The notes: a model not told the origin generated them from the sequence alone. A stretch of 64,000 nucleotides of DNA from Bacillus fungorum (GCF_002746455.1 NZ_NWUW01000012.1:62001-126000), one strand, 5' to 3'; counted from the first letter of the stretch, positions 17,812 through 27,445 are shown. Numbers and translations: made by a program.

Positions 17812-18873
17812 ATGACATTAACAATGGGCTTTATTGGATTTGGAAAGTCAGCTAACCGCTATCACTTACCTTATGTAAACACACGTAATAATATAAAAAT
17901 AAAAACGATTTTTGTACGTCAAATAAATGAAGAATTAGCGGCTCCATATGAGGAAAAAGGTGTTTACTTCACTACTGATTTGGACGAATTGTTGAATGAC
18001 AAAGAAATTCAATTAGTAACGATCTGTACGCCAGCACATACGCATTACGAATTAGCGAAAAAAGTTATACTAGCCGGAAAATCCGTTATCGTTGAAAAAC
18101 CATTTTGCGATACAGTAAAACATGCTAAAGAATTATTAGCTTTAGGACGAGAGAAAGGTGTAGTCGTTATGCCTTACCAAAACCGTCGTTTTGATGGTGA
18201 TTTCTTAGCTGTGAAACAGGTTGTTGAACAAGGATTCCTTGGTGATATTATTGAGATTGAATCGCATATTGATTATTTCCGTCCGGGTTCAATCACTCAC
18301 GAAGGTCCGAAAGAAGAAGGTTCATTTTATAGTTTAGGTATTCATACGATGGACCGTATGATTTCACTATTTGGCCGTCCTGATACGGTAACATACGATA
18401 TTCGTAATAATGAAGTGGAAGGTGCGGTTGATAATTATTTCGATGTTGGTTTACATTACGGAAATCAGCTGAAAATTAAACTGAAAACGAACCATGTTGT
18501 AGCGAAAGATTATCCACGCTTTATCGTTCATGGAACAAATGGATCGTTTATTAAATACGGTGAAGATCAGCAGGAAAATGATCTGAAAGCGGGTATTATG
18601 CCTGAGAGTGCAGGATTTGGTGAAGATTCGCCGATGTACTATGGGATTGCTAAATATCGCAATGCAAACGGTGATTGGATTGAAAAACAAATTAAAACGC
18701 CGCTTGGTGATTACGGCCGTTTCTATGATGCAGCGTATGAAACAATCGTAAATGGTGCACCAAAGCTTGTGAAAGACGAAGAAGCGGTAACGAATATTGA
18801 AATCTTAGAAAACGGATTTGCTGCTCCATCACCTTCAGTTTACAAACTTGAGGCTTTACATTTGAATGAATAG
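17812..18873 (+). CDS. Gfo/Idh/MocA-family oxidoreductase
   Basis: NAD(P)-dependent sugar or inositol-type dehydrogenase of 353 residues, related to YdgJ/YhhX. The Rossmann start MTLTMGFIGFGKSANRYH is followed by TICTPAHTHYELAKK and the family's catalytic EKPFCDTVKHAKEL (EKP). The second domain contains GSFYSLGIHTMDRMI. ATG 17812 fits AAGGAAG better than TTG 17803. Only 32 bases separate it from a GntR/UTRA regulator, so the two form an operon and the regulator probably senses the enzyme's sugar-derived substrate or product (inference). Confidence 0.87.
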   Translation: MTLTMGFIGFGKSANRYHLPYVNTRNNIKIKTIFVRQINEELAAPYEEKGVYFTTDLDELLNDKEIQLVTICTPAHTHYELAKKVILAGKSVIVEKPFCDTVKHAKELLALGREKGVVVMPYQNRRFDGDFLAVKQVVEQGFLGDIIEIESHIDYFRPGSITHEGPKEEGSFYSLGIHTMDRMISLFGRPDTVTYDIRNNEVEGAVDNYFDVGLHYGNQLKIKLKTNHVVAKDYPRFIVHGTNGSFIKYGEDQQENDLKAGIMPESAGFGEDSPMYYGIAKYRNANGDWIEKQIKTPLGDYGRFYDAAYETIVNGAPKLVKDEEAVTNIEILENGFAAPSPSVYKLEALHLNE

Positions 18874-18905
18874 AAGAGGGGATAGAGTATAAAGGAGGTA
18901 TGGAA

Positions 18906-19643
18906 ATGGCAAGCGGATCAACACAAGTAAAATACCTCGGCATTTATCAAAAAATTAAACAGCAAATTTTAGACGGTGAATATAAAATTAACGAAAAAAT
19001 TCCAAGTAGCCCCGTCCTTGCTGAAGAATTTGGTGTTTCAGTCCTTACCATAAAAAAAGCGCTGGATTTGTTAGTTAGAGACGGATACATTATCCGCCGG
19101 CGCGGAAGTGGAACAGTCGTTCAAGATTGGCGTCAGCAGGAAAAGGCACGAATGATTCAAACTTTAACAGGTACGAAAGCTGTTTACGGCAGTGAGGTAG
19201 AAAGTAAAATTATCGAGTTTACGATTGTCGGTGCCGATGAAATCATTGCTGAAAAATTGGGCATTTCAGTAGGGGATTTCGTATATAAAATCATTCGCCT
19301 TCGTATCATTCACAGTATCCCAACGATTATGGAGCATACGTGGATGCCGATTTCGGTCATCCCAGGTGTTGAAGCTTCGGTTTTAGAGGAGTCGATATAC
19401 TCACATATTCAAAATAAACTTGGTCTTGAAGTAGGGACATCTGTTGTCAGGGTTAAAGGAATTCGCCCAGATGATAGGGAAAAGCAGTTTATGAACTTAA
19501 CAAATCAGGATTTCCTAATGCGAGTTGAACAAGTGGCTTACTTAACGGATGGACGAACTTTTGAATATTCTTATGCAGATCATCTACCGGAAACCTTTGA
19601 GTTTGAAACAGTCATTACGGCAAAAAATTATAAAGAGATATAA
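18906..19643 (+). CDS. GntR-family regulator (HutC/UTRA type)
   Basis: Regulator of 245 residues. The winged helix is at 1-75 (NEKIPSSPVLAEEFGVSVLT, then RRRGSGTVV), followed by a UTRA ligand-binding domain to the C-terminus (IRLRIIHSIPTIMEHTWMPI, FEYSYADHLPE). ATG 18906 is chosen because AAAGGAGG lies 7 bases upstream; ATG 18900 would be 1 base from it. HutC-type members bind phosphorylated sugars or similar small molecules and usually repress their own operon, here with the dehydrogenase upstream. Confidence 0.88.
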   Translation: MASGSTQVKYLGIYQKIKQQILDGEYKINEKIPSSPVLAEEFGVSVLTIKKALDLLVRDGYIIRRRGSGTVVQDWRQQEKARMIQTLTGTKAVYGSEVESKIIEFTIVGADEIIAEKLGISVGDFVYKIIRLRIIHSIPTIMEHTWMPISVIPGVEASVLEESIYSHIQNKLGLEVGTSVVRVKGIRPDDREKQFMNLTNQDFLMRVEQVAYLTDGRTFEYSYADHLPETFEFETVITAKNYKEI

Positions 19644-19683
19644 AAACCGGTTGAGGCAAGTATTGTCTCAACCGGTTTTTATA
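19642..19683 (+). terminator. Intrinsic terminator
   Basis: AAAACCGGTTGAG pairs with CTCAACCGGTTTT, followed by Ts, at the end of the oxidoreductase-gntR pair. Confidence 0.88.
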
Positions 19684-19720
19684 TCCTCGATAGAATTTAC
19701 ACATATAGTAGGAGCAGTTA

Positions 19721-20065
19721 TTATTCATCGGCTGTAATCAGCATGGATGTGTTCCCGTTTTTTTTAAGATGATTTTCTCCCCAAGCACAAAGTGAATCGA
19801 GTATAGTTCCTAAAGATGAACCGTAATCCGTTAAAGAGTACTCTACTTTCGGTGGTACTTGGTCATATACTTTCCTTTGGGTTACACCATCTTCTTCTAG
19901 TTCCCGTAATTGTTGTGTTAACATTTTTTGCGTAATATTAGGCATTAAACGTTTTAATTCACTCGTTCTTTTTGTTCCTTTTTTTAAATAACAAAGGATA
20001 ACTGCTTTCCACTTTCTGCCAATAACTTCTAAAGTCGCTTCTACATGAATATTGTATTTCTTCAT
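19721..20065 (-). CDS. HxlR-family transcriptional regulator
   Basis: Winged-helix protein of 114 residues, clearly paralogous to the gene at 6498-6821 (shared NITQKMLTQQLRELEEDGV, VPPKVEYSLTDYG). The N-terminal region reads IHVEATLEVIGRKWKAVILC. The Cys near the N-terminus of the 6498 paralogue (DCPIA) is replaced by HVEA, while ILC keeps one Cys. The upstream region carries two copies of the same operator module. The expected divergent target gene is missing; the next plus-strand gene is a 44-residue ORF at 20564. Confidence 0.83.
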   Translation of the reverse strand: MKKYNIHVEATLEVIGRKWKAVILCYLKKGTKRTSELKRLMPNITQKMLTQQLRELEEDGVTQRKVYDQVPPKVEYSLTDYGSSLGTILDSLCAWGENHLKKNGNTSMLITADE

Positions 20066-20133
20066 AAAAAAACTCCTTTGATGAGTTTAGATTTCAGTTT
20101 TGGGTTACATCCGTTGTAATACTAAAATTATTT

Positions 20134-20301
20134 CTTTTTAGTGCCTATAACACTTTAAAGTGCGTACTATTTATTGTGCTAAATATCGTTCATAATAACC
20201 GATGTAGAACTGTACTAGAAAGTTTATACGTTACTTTTTAGTACCTATAATAATTTAAAGTACGTACTTTTTATTAGGATGAATATAATTCATAATAGCA
20301 C
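20134..20301. promoter_or_regulatory. Tandem HxlR-type operator/promoter modules, 100 bp apart
   Basis: Two similar stretches start at 20134 and 20234. Each reads TTTTTAGT(G/A)CCTATAA, then (T)TTAAAGT(G/A)CGTACT, then TTATT, and ends TTCATAATA. They resemble the module before the quinone reductase at 6835-6890. AATATAATTCATAATAGCAC, at 20282-20301, recurs exactly at 24921-24940. The spacing suggests a local duplication of the promoter region. Confidence 0.6.
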
Positions 20302-20563
20302 TTGTAAGCAAGAAATGAGTAAAATGTACTTTGAAGGAGCCATCATGCTATGGGGAATTTTACATGAGAACAATTTGGTGAGTTATTAAAATTAATCCAA
20401 GACTTAACAGTTGATTAATTGAACTGTAAAGTTTAAGATTACAGTAAGGTTTTTAAAAGTGAGTTGTTAACGTCTGTAAAATGTAGCATGAATATAATTA
20501 AACCCAAGACTTTTCAGGATTTAAATATAGATAAGAAATTTGTTTGAAAGGAGGAAACAGAAG

Positions 20564-20698
20564 GTGATAGAAGTATGTGTTACAGTCAATTATAACGATA
20601 GAAATTATCAAACAAATGTTATTGTAAGCAAAGATACGATATGGACAAAAATTAAACAGTTGGCAGAAGAACAAGTGAAGAAACAATGGAGTCTTTAA
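20564..20698 (+). CDS. Small protein, BA3454-like stress response family
   Basis: Reading frame of 44 residues, VIEVCVTVNYNDRNYQTNVI and so on, ending VKKQWSL. GTG start 8 bases after a strong AAAGGAGGA box. The sequence looks like the short BA3454 stress-response family of the B. cereus group, recalled from memory. It lies downstream of the two HxlR-type modules, so thiol or electrophile induction is possible. Confidence 0.6.
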   Translation: MIEVCVTVNYNDRNYQTNVIVSKDTIWTKIKQLAEEQVKKQWSL

Positions 20699-20860
20699 AT
20701 GTATTTTTAACTTAAAAGCTAAATGAAGTTATGTAATCTATTTCTTTATGCTAAGAGTGGTTCTTATATATTTCAACGTTCAACTAACCTATCTGTAATG
20801 TTTATGGCTACAGTATGTTAATATATGAGAAACAATATTTTTGATCGTAGGAGGAAAAAA

Positions 20861-21274
20861 ATGAACAGCGATTTTACCTTGGCCATACACAGTTTAACTT
20901 ATTTAGCTTTACAGCCAGACCGGATGTCAACAAGTAATGCTATTTCAGAAAGTGCAGGTGTTCACCCAGTACGCATTCGCAAAGTGCTAAGTTTGTTAAA
21001 AAAACATAAGTTTATACAATCGAAAGAGGGAACTGGTGGAGGTTTTATTTTCGCTCGAGATTTAAGTGAAGTTAACCTCTGGCATATATATCAGATAACC
21101 TCTGAAGGTGCGTTGCAGCCTAAGTGTCCTGAATCAAATGATCAGTGTATTGTAGGTTTGAATATGCGAAAAGTCCTGTTCACTATTTTCTTAGGTGCGG
21201 AAGAACATCTAGGTGAATACTTAAAGAACTATACAATGAAAGAAGTTGTTGATCTTATCAATCAAGAGCGTTAA
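20861..21274 (+). CDS. Rrf2-family transcriptional regulator
   Basis: Regulator of 137 residues. The winged helix is NSDFTLAIHSLTYLALQPDR, then ISESAGVHPVRIRKVLSLLK, then the wing KEGTGGGFIFARD. Two Cys near residues 90-100 (PKCPESNDQC) are present, but the three-Cys iron-sulfur set of NsrR/IscR is not, so a YwnA-like cluster-free member is likelier. ATG 20861 follows AGGAGG; the longer upstream start has no ribosome site. Confidence 0.83.
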   Translation: MNSDFTLAIHSLTYLALQPDRMSTSNAISESAGVHPVRIRKVLSLLKKHKFIQSKEGTGGGFIFARDLSEVNLWHIYQITSEGALQPKCPESNDQCIVGLNMRKVLFTIFLGAEEHLGEYLKNYTMKEVVDLINQER

Positions 21275-21401
21275 GCGGCTTAATTGTTATATAGAGCCGG
21301 AAGTTCTTACTATTTAAATGTAATGGGAAATATTACAGTTTGATTTCGTTTTTATTTCTTTTTTATCGTCACAAAAAATATTTATAAGAAGGTGAAAAAG
21401 T

Positions 21402-21737
21402 ATGATGTCAAATAATAATCATGTTTTAAAAGTGGGAGATTGGGTTCGTGGAATATCAAATGAGGGTGAATTCATAGTTGGTTACATTGTATCACTTGAT
21501 GAAGTGGAAGATATAGTTACAGTTAGTATTGTGAAACGTGACGACAAGTACACAATAAACGAAGCGATTTTACTCTTTAGTAAACATGTTAACAAACTCC
21601 CTGAATCAAAGGTAATCAATAAGGAGCAAATCCTTTATCTTATAGACCTTGCATTATTAACAGGGGACGAAGAATGGTTTATCGAGCTTTCTTCAAAATT
21701 AAACTCGATAAAAGAGCTAGTTAACGAGGGGGTTTAA
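21402..21737 (+). CDS. IDEAL-domain small protein
   Basis: Protein of 111 residues. The N-terminal half looks like a small beta-barrel (VLKVGDWVRGISNEGEFIVG), and the C-terminal helix pair ILYLIDLALLTGDEEWFIEL matches the IDEAL domain found at the C-terminus of several short Bacillus proteins. Function unknown. AGAAGGTG precedes ATG 21402/21405. No nearby partner suggests a role. Confidence 0.75.
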   Translation: MMSNNNHVLKVGDWVRGISNEGEFIVGYIVSLDEVEDIVTVSIVKRDDKYTINEAILLFSKHVNKLPESKVINKEQILYLIDLALLTGDEEWFIELSSKLNSIKELVNEGV

Positions 21738-22888
21738 AGATTACATGATTTGCTTTTAATAGGTTGAATCGTGCAATAATCAATAATATCATCTCTAAGG
21801 AAACGATGTAAAAACTATTAATTATAAACATAGAGATATTCCTGAAGAAGAGTTGAAAAAACTTGAATTACGATGACATTGCATTGAGTTGTTTGCACAC
21901 TTCTGATAACAATTGTTATGTAAATAGGCTGCCTGATATGGGCAGTTTATTTTATTTTTTCGTTTAGCGTAGGTTTTGTAAAATGTTAGCGGTCCTCTTA
22001 TTGCTATCAAGTAAAAAACGTATCTTCCTAAAAATGTATATGAATGCAATGTCGATAATATATATCCTAAAAATTAGGTTTGATATTGAAAAAGGTATTT
22101 CTTTTTAACCACATTAATTATTTATTAGAATATCTTTTTTGATTAAAATAAATTTTTTTGACAAAGAAGAATATAAGTATCTTTATAATGAGTAACTTGT
22201 ATAAGTAATATATGAATGTATTTTATGCTAATTCATTCAGTTTTAAGCGATAGGAACAATTGCAACATGCTAACTGTAAAATATTATCCATATAAAATTT
22301 TTCCTGCTGAATATTTCTGAAAATATAAAAATATTAATTTTATAAATATACACGTTATAATGAGGGCGTCGAGAGAAATTTTATTATCTCTGGAGAAAAT
22401 ATAAAAAATGCGATTATTAGTAAGAAAGGTGTGTGATTAGAGGCGAAATGTATGTAAAGTGCTTCAGTGGCTTGCGTAAGCAATATCATCAGTGCTGCCG
22501 AAGTTATTAAAGTAATGTATAGAATTGAGAAAGAAATGCCTCGCAAATGAAGAGAGGCCGGTTTAGCTAAAATTACTGTTAAAAGTAAAAAGAGAAACCA
22601 TTAAAGTAATACACTGTTATTAGAAATGTTGCAACGTATTTATGAAGTCTATTCTATATTGTTCTCTTAAGGGGTCTTTATATAAAGAGCGGATATTACG
22701 AGTGAAATTTTTTGTGAACGCTAACAATTATATTAGGACGTTAACTAGCGAATGTTTTAATTTGGAGTCATTATGATGAAGGACATACAATGTGGGGCAA
22801 CTTGTAAGGAATTCATTTTCCGAAAAAAGGAAAATGTTTGTTAGCTATAAAGAGAGATGCAGGAATAGATACAAGGGGGAGTTATTAT
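21738..22888. other. Long leader or intergenic region before the amino-acid permease
   Basis: About 1.15 kb without a convincing large gene. Notable parts: a structured, GC-richer island at about 22370-22560, out of character with its AT-rich surroundings (GAGAGA with TCTCTGG, GCTTGCGTAAGC hairpin, GCCGAAG, GAGAAAG, CCTCGC with GAGAGG); a 23-codon ORF at 22773-22844 with GGAG 6 bases before ATG ATG; and a perfect hairpin CATTTTCC/GGAAAATG at 22814-22836 overlapping that ORF's end. It may be a regulatory leader for the permease. I could not fit it to any riboswitch class. Confidence 0.4.
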
Positions 22889-24208
22889 ATGAACGGGAAT
22901 ACTGCAAAGAAAATAGAAGTTCAAGCTGAAAATACCGCACTAAAAAATGAGCAATATGCAGATCCGAAAAAGTGGCATAAGCAGGATACTACATGGGCAT
23001 TAAGTCTATTTGGAACTGCAATTGGAGCAGGGGTGCTCTTTTTACCGATTAATGCAGGTTCAGGTGGTTTATTATCATTACTACTAATTACATTGCTTGC
23101 ATATCCAGTTATGTATTACTCACATAGGGCACTTGCTAAAATGATATACGCTTCTAATTCTGCTGATGAGGGGATCACAGGTACAATTAGAGAGTATTTC
23201 GGAAATAAAGCGAGTATCATTTTTAACATCGTATATTTCGGTTCAATTTATACAATCGTACTAATGTATTCGGTTGCGCTTACAAATACTGCAAGTAGTT
23301 TTATCGTGCATCAATTGCATATGCCAGAACCTCCAAGGGCTATTTTATCACTTGTATTAGTTCTTGGTCTTATCGCTATACTGAATTTTGGTCAAGATAT
23401 TACTGTAAAGGTAATGAGTATGCTAGTGTATCCTTTCATAGCTTCTCTACTGTTTATTGCAATATCTTTAATTCCACAGTGGAATACGTCAATGCTTAGC
23501 TTTTCAGCTGTTTCTACTGCTTCAACAGGAACAGGATATTTTGGAACGATATTGATGATTCTACCAATTATTGTATTCTCATTTAATCATTCACCTATGA
23601 TTTCATCATTTGTTGTGAAACAGAGAGCTACGTATGGAATCGAAGCCACTGATGCTAAATGTGCGCAAATACAAAAGGTTTGTTATATTCTGACATTCGT
23701 TGTAGTTATGTTCTTCGTTTGGAGTAGTGCACTGAGCTTGACTCCAGAGGATTTAAAAATGGCGAAAGAGCAAAACTTATCAATCCTTTCATATCTTGCT
23801 AATGAGCTTAATTCACCTGTAATCACTATTGCAGCTCCAATCATTGCTTTTGTGGCTATTACAAAATCTTTCCTTGGCCATTATATCGGAGCATTTGAAG
23901 TAATGCGTGACATGATTATTAAGTTCGGTAAATCACGTGGAAAAGTAATTGAAGAAAAAACAATTAAGACAATCGTCCTTACTTTTGTTGTATTAACATG
24001 CTGGTTTGTTGCTTATACAAATCCAAGTATTCTTGGACTTATTGATTCTCTAAGTGGTCCATTAGTTGCTGCTATCTTATGTCTATTACCGATGTATGCG
24101 ATTCAAAAAGTACCAGTACTAGCTAAATACAAAGGAAAAATGAGTAACGTATTTGTTATTATTGTAGGTGTACTTACTGTTTTAGCAAGTATTAAATCAT
24201 TATTTTAA
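22889..24208 (+). CDS. Amino-acid permease, HAAAP family (SdaC/TdcC-like serine/threonine transporter)
   Basis: Integral membrane protein of 439 residues with about eleven helices. The hallmark near the N-terminus is TTWALSLFGTAIGAGVLFLP followed by INAGSGG, as in proton- or sodium-coupled serine/threonine transporters of the hydroxy/aromatic amino-acid permease family. A later cytosolic segment ends FGKSRGKVIEEK. ATG 22889 with GGGGGAG at good spacing is preferred over TTG 22838. A long upstream region (see 21738-22888) may hold a regulatory leader. Substrate assignment is by family only. Confidence 0.87.
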   Translation: MNGNTAKKIEVQAENTALKNEQYADPKKWHKQDTTWALSLFGTAIGAGVLFLPINAGSGGLLSLLLITLLAYPVMYYSHRALAKMIYASNSADEGITGTIREYFGNKASIIFNIVYFGSIYTIVLMYSVALTNTASSFIVHQLHMPEPPRAILSLVLVLGLIAILNFGQDITVKVMSMLVYPFIASLLFIAISLIPQWNTSMLSFSAVSTASTGTGYFGTILMILPIIVFSFNHSPMISSFVVKQRATYGIEATDAKCAQIQKVCYILTFVVVMFFVWSSALSLTPEDLKMAKEQNLSILSYLANELNSPVITIAAPIIAFVAITKSFLGHYIGAFEVMRDMIIKFGKSRGKVIEEKTIKTIVLTFVVLTCWFVAYTNPSILGLIDSLSGPLVAAILCLLPMYAIQKVPVLAKYKGKMSNVFVIIVGVLTVLASIKSLF

Positions 24209-24252
24209 TTCACGATTGCTAGTTCTAGTGTAAAATAAAATAGAGCGATTTT

Positions 24253-24290
24253 GGGACAGGCTTCTCCGTTGGGAGAGTTTGTCCCTTTTT
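24253..24290 (+). terminator. Intrinsic terminator
   Basis: GGGACAGGCTTCTCC pairs with GGAGAGTTTGTCCC (imperfect), then TTTTT, after the permease. Confidence 0.8.
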
Positions 24291-24424
24291 AAATTAACGA
24301 TAAAAGTTCATCTTTCACATAGGCTCTTTTTGTACATAATGTTGCTTTATTGCGTAACACTTTTATCCTTATTGATTTTATGAGATTTTTACGCATAATT
24401 GTAACTAAGGGAGATGATTCCAAG

Positions 24425-24802
24425 TTGAGTAGGCCGAATATAAGCACAACAGTTTTGGGAGATATAATTGTTACCCGTCTTATCGGCAAGATCAAAAAAG
24501 ATGATGTTTATGAATGGTTTAATGGTTTCGAGCGGGTTTGTCAGCAATGTATTTCCGAGGGCCGGAAATACAAATTGTTGGTGGATAGAAAAGGATACAC
24601 ACCAGATCATTTTTCTGTTCAAAAAGCATGGAAAGATAAGTTTTTAAATGAAACGATTTTGAATCACAGTAAGGCAATTGCTTTTCTCCTTGAAGAAGGG
24701 GAGATACTGAACTATTTACAACAATCCAATACAAAAGAATCTGTTAAATTTTTTGATGATTATGAACAAGCATTCTTTTGGTTGAATGAATATCCCATAT
24801 GA
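24425..24802 (+). CDS. Hypothetical protein, STAS/SpoIIAA-like fold possible
   Basis: Soluble protein of 125 residues. Start is probably TTG 24425 (LSRPNISTTVLGDIIVTRLI) behind AAGGGAG; an upstream TTG at 24350 lacks a ribosome site. The alternating strand/helix pattern, with KYKLLVDRKGYTPDHFSVQK in the middle and SVKFFDDYEQAFFWL at the end, resembles STAS/SpoIIAA-like proteins with unknown partners. I am not certain of the family. A terminator follows. Confidence 0.6.
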   Translation: MSRPNISTTVLGDIIVTRLIGKIKKDDVYEWFNGFERVCQQCISEGRKYKLLVDRKGYTPDHFSVQKAWKDKFLNETILNHSKAIAFLLEEGEILNYLQQSNTKESVKFFDDYEQAFFWLNEYPI

Positions 24803-24813
24803 AACGTTTAGCG

Positions 24814-24844
24814 AACCAGTTGTTCAATCAACTGGTTTTTTTAT
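24814..24844 (+). terminator. Intrinsic terminator
   Basis: AACCAGTTG pairs with CAACTGGTT across a short loop, then TTTTT. Confidence 0.85.
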
Positions 24845-25036
24845 GTTTGTAAGTAGTATTCGGAAGAAAACTTTTATACGAAATGTTTAGCACTAGAGGA
24901 CATACATTTTTAATGCGTTAAATATAATTCATAATAGCACCAAGAAGAAAAGAATACGCTTTACGGTATTAGTTATATGGAAAGGCCGTACGATAGGATC
25001 GCATAAACTCAAAAATATCAATGTGGCATAAAGTGA

Positions 25037-25531
<495 letters not shown>

Positions 25532-25560
25532 TGAAAGTAATTTTAATGGCTTAATAAAAA

Positions 25561-25600
25561 GGCAAAAATGAACATATTCCTGTTCGTTTTTGCTTTTTTA
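25561..25600 (+). terminator. Intrinsic terminator
   Basis: GCAAAAATGAACA pairs with TGTTCGTTTTTGC (one G-U) and a T-tract follows. Confidence 0.85.
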
Positions 25601-26078
25601 TTATATTTTTTTGTAATATCGGGCATAAAAATTAAAAATTCAACTATTCCTTGTATTAAATGACAAAGGAGAGTAGCTTAAATGTAATAAGTCAAGTAAT
25701 GAGTTATTAATGATTCCTGTCTTTCTTGGTGACTATAATAGATCAATTTAATGTTACTATTTCCCATTAAAGACATGTCGCTTCAAGATAAAATTTGATG
25801 ATTAAAGTAGCTACATTTTATATTTGTGTAAATATGAAACACACAGGATATATGAATAGAGAATGGGTAAAATAGTACCGAATGATGATTAGATTTTATT
25901 AATGATGTTATAAGACGTTTTTTAGGTAAACTGAACCGTTTTGGACAAGAAGTAGTATGTTTAGATTCAGAATGATTGGCAACTGGTGTTATGGAGTTCA
26001 ATAATTAAAAAATGAACTCATTTATACTCATATTATCTTCGCGATGTATCATTTTGAAGGACTAGGAGGAAATAAATT
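25601..26078. other. Intergenic region with a possible decayed reading frame
   Basis: No intact gene seen. On the plus strand at about 25910-26006, NDVIRRFLGKLNRFGQEVVC, then LDSE, a stop and LATGVMEFNN looks like former coding sequence. It is preceded by MKHTGYMNREWVK in another frame. It could be a short gene broken by stops and a frameshift; evidence is weak. Confidence 0.3.
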
Positions 26079-26678
26079 ATGACAAAAGATTTCTATACTG
26101 CACTGAAAGAAAGACGGACTTACTATGGGATTAATAAAGAGGTACAAGTATCAGATGAAAGAATTAAAGAAATCGTAGAGTTTGCTGTGAAATATACTCC
26201 ATCATCTTTCAATTCTCAAACTGCGCGATTAGTTGTATTATTTTGTGAAGCTCATGATAAATTATGGGATATTACAACTGAAACATTAAGAAAAGTAGTT
26301 GGGGATGGAGATTTTTCAGGAACGCAACAAAAAATGGATTCTTTTAAAGCTGGTTATGGAACAGTACTATTCTTTGAAGATGAGGCAATAGTTAAATCGC
26401 TTCAAGAAAAATTTGCTGCATATGCTGAAAACTTCCCAATTTGGTCACACCAAGCATCAGGTATGCATCAATTAGTCGTGTGGACAGGATTAGAAGCAGA
26501 GGGATTAGGGGCGTCTTTACAACATTATAATCCATTAATTGATGATGAAGTGAAAACAGAGTGGAATGTTCCTGCTAATTGGAAACTGATTGCACAAATG
26601 CCATTTGGTAATCCAACGGCTGCACCAGGAGAAAAGGAATTCCAACCGATTGAAGAGCGTGTGAAATTTCATAAGTAA
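26079..26678 (+). CDS. Nitroreductase-family protein (Frm2/Hbn1-like)
   Basis: FMN-dependent oxidoreductase of 199 residues. The N-terminal ALKERRTYYGINKEVQVSDE, FMN-contacting YTPSSFNSQTARLVVLF, and C-terminal GLEAEGLGASLQHYNP with LIAQMPFGNPTA mark the small-nitroreductase subgroup related to yeast Frm2/Hbn1. It may reduce nitro compounds or respond to lipid or oxidative signals. The start is ATG behind AGGAGG. The gene is monocistronic, and two hairpins follow between it and the convergent HxlR gene. Confidence 0.85.
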   Translation: MTKDFYTALKERRTYYGINKEVQVSDERIKEIVEFAVKYTPSSFNSQTARLVVLFCEAHDKLWDITTETLRKVVGDGDFSGTQQKMDSFKAGYGTVLFFEDEAIVKSLQEKFAAYAENFPIWSHQASGMHQLVVWTGLEAEGLGASLQHYNPLIDDEVKTEWNVPANWKLIAQMPFGNPTAAPGEKEFQPIEERVKFHK

Positions 26679-26847
26679 TAAAGTGAAGCTTTAATTAGTA
26701 GTGGTCTTACTGTCCGTAAATAGTGGGATAACCTAACTGTATTGTGAAAATAAAACCGTTTAGTTACAAAAAAATTTATTCGTTCTTTTTATTAAGCGAG
26801 TATGTATGAATAAAAGGCGTTAGAAACACTATTTTAAACTTTAAAGG

Positions 26848-26880
26848 AACAAGGTGATCGTTTTGATCACCTTGTTTTAT
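26848..26880 (+). terminator. Intrinsic terminator
   Basis: AACAAGGTGATC pairs with GATCACCTTGTT around a TTTT-containing loop, followed by TTATTT. Confidence 0.8.
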
Positions 26881-26886
26881 TTCTTA

Positions 26887-26930
26887 AAAAACGCTAAGTT
26901 TTCATAAATGCTTGAAAAACTAGCGTTTTA
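26887..26930 (-). terminator. Hairpin, likely terminator for the minus-strand HxlR gene
   Basis: AAAACGCTA pairs with TAGCGTTTT, with inner GTTTTC/GAAAAC pairing. T-rich on the minus strand. Confidence 0.6.
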
Positions 26931-26985
26931 ATAATAGGTATCTGTAATTTGATTACTTAAAACTATATACGAAAAAGCTTTTATG

Positions 26986-27303
26986 CTATTCCTCAAGTTC
27001 TATCCATTCCTGTGACCATTCTTCTATTCCGCGAATAATAGCTTCTAAGGCAAATCCTTTTTGAGTTAAAGAATATTCTATACGAACCGGTGTATCAGGA
27101 AAGACTTTACGTTCGACAATTCCTTCTAGTTCTAATTCTTTCAATCTTTCTGAAAGTAATCTTCCGCTAACAGGAAGAGAAGATTCAAGCGTACAAAAGC
27201 GCTGAGATCCAGAGAAAAGTTGGTAAATAATTAGTGCTGTCCATCGTTGACTAAAAAAGTTCATTCCTTTTTCAAAGCGAGGGCATAATGTAGAATCATT
27301 CAT
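26986..27303 (-). CDS. HxlR-family transcriptional regulator
   Basis: Winged-helix protein of 105 residues. N-terminus NDSTLCPRFEKGMNFFSQRW with LCPRFE carrying the conserved Cys; core GRLLSERLKELELEGIVERK; wing TPVRIEYSLTQKG. More distant from the two other HxlR proteins here than they are from each other. It diverges from ribA, with imperfect repeats of TTAC...GTAA type between them (TTACTATTAGTAA at 27337-27349, TTACATAAAGTAA at 27408-27420), which are candidate operators. Probable regulator of the ribA-ribD pair. Confidence 0.83.
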   Translation of the reverse strand: MNDSTLCPRFEKGMNFFSQRWTALIIYQLFSGSQRFCTLESSLPVSGRLLSERLKELELEGIVERKVFPDTPVRIEYSLTQKGFALEAIIRGIEEWSQEWIELEE

Positions 27304-27336
27304 TTTCCTTCACCTCCTAAAACAAATTATATAACA

Positions 27337-27445
27337 TCTTACTATTAGTAACAAATGTTTTTATAATTAATTACTTGACGTAAATTGATTACGAATGTAT
27401 ACTCGCTTACATAAAGTAACTAAGTTGTTTTATGTAACTAAAACT
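27337..27445. promoter_or_regulatory. Candidate operator repeats between hxlR and ribA
   Basis: Inverted or imperfectly repeated motifs TTACTATTAGTAAC, TTACATAAAGTAACTAAG and TTATGTAACTAA lie in the divergent gap. No FMN riboswitch sequence is recognisable here, so control by the adjacent HxlR protein is the simplest model. Confidence 0.4.

Noticed and set aside
22355-22546. Minus-strand hydrophobic 63-codon ORF
   Set aside because: No ribosome site and it lies antisense to the structured leader island; composition is explained by A/T bias.
22440-22600. Lysine or glycine riboswitch
   Set aside because: GCCGAAG, GAGAAAG and CTCTGGAGA pieces are present but in the wrong order and without the full conserved core.
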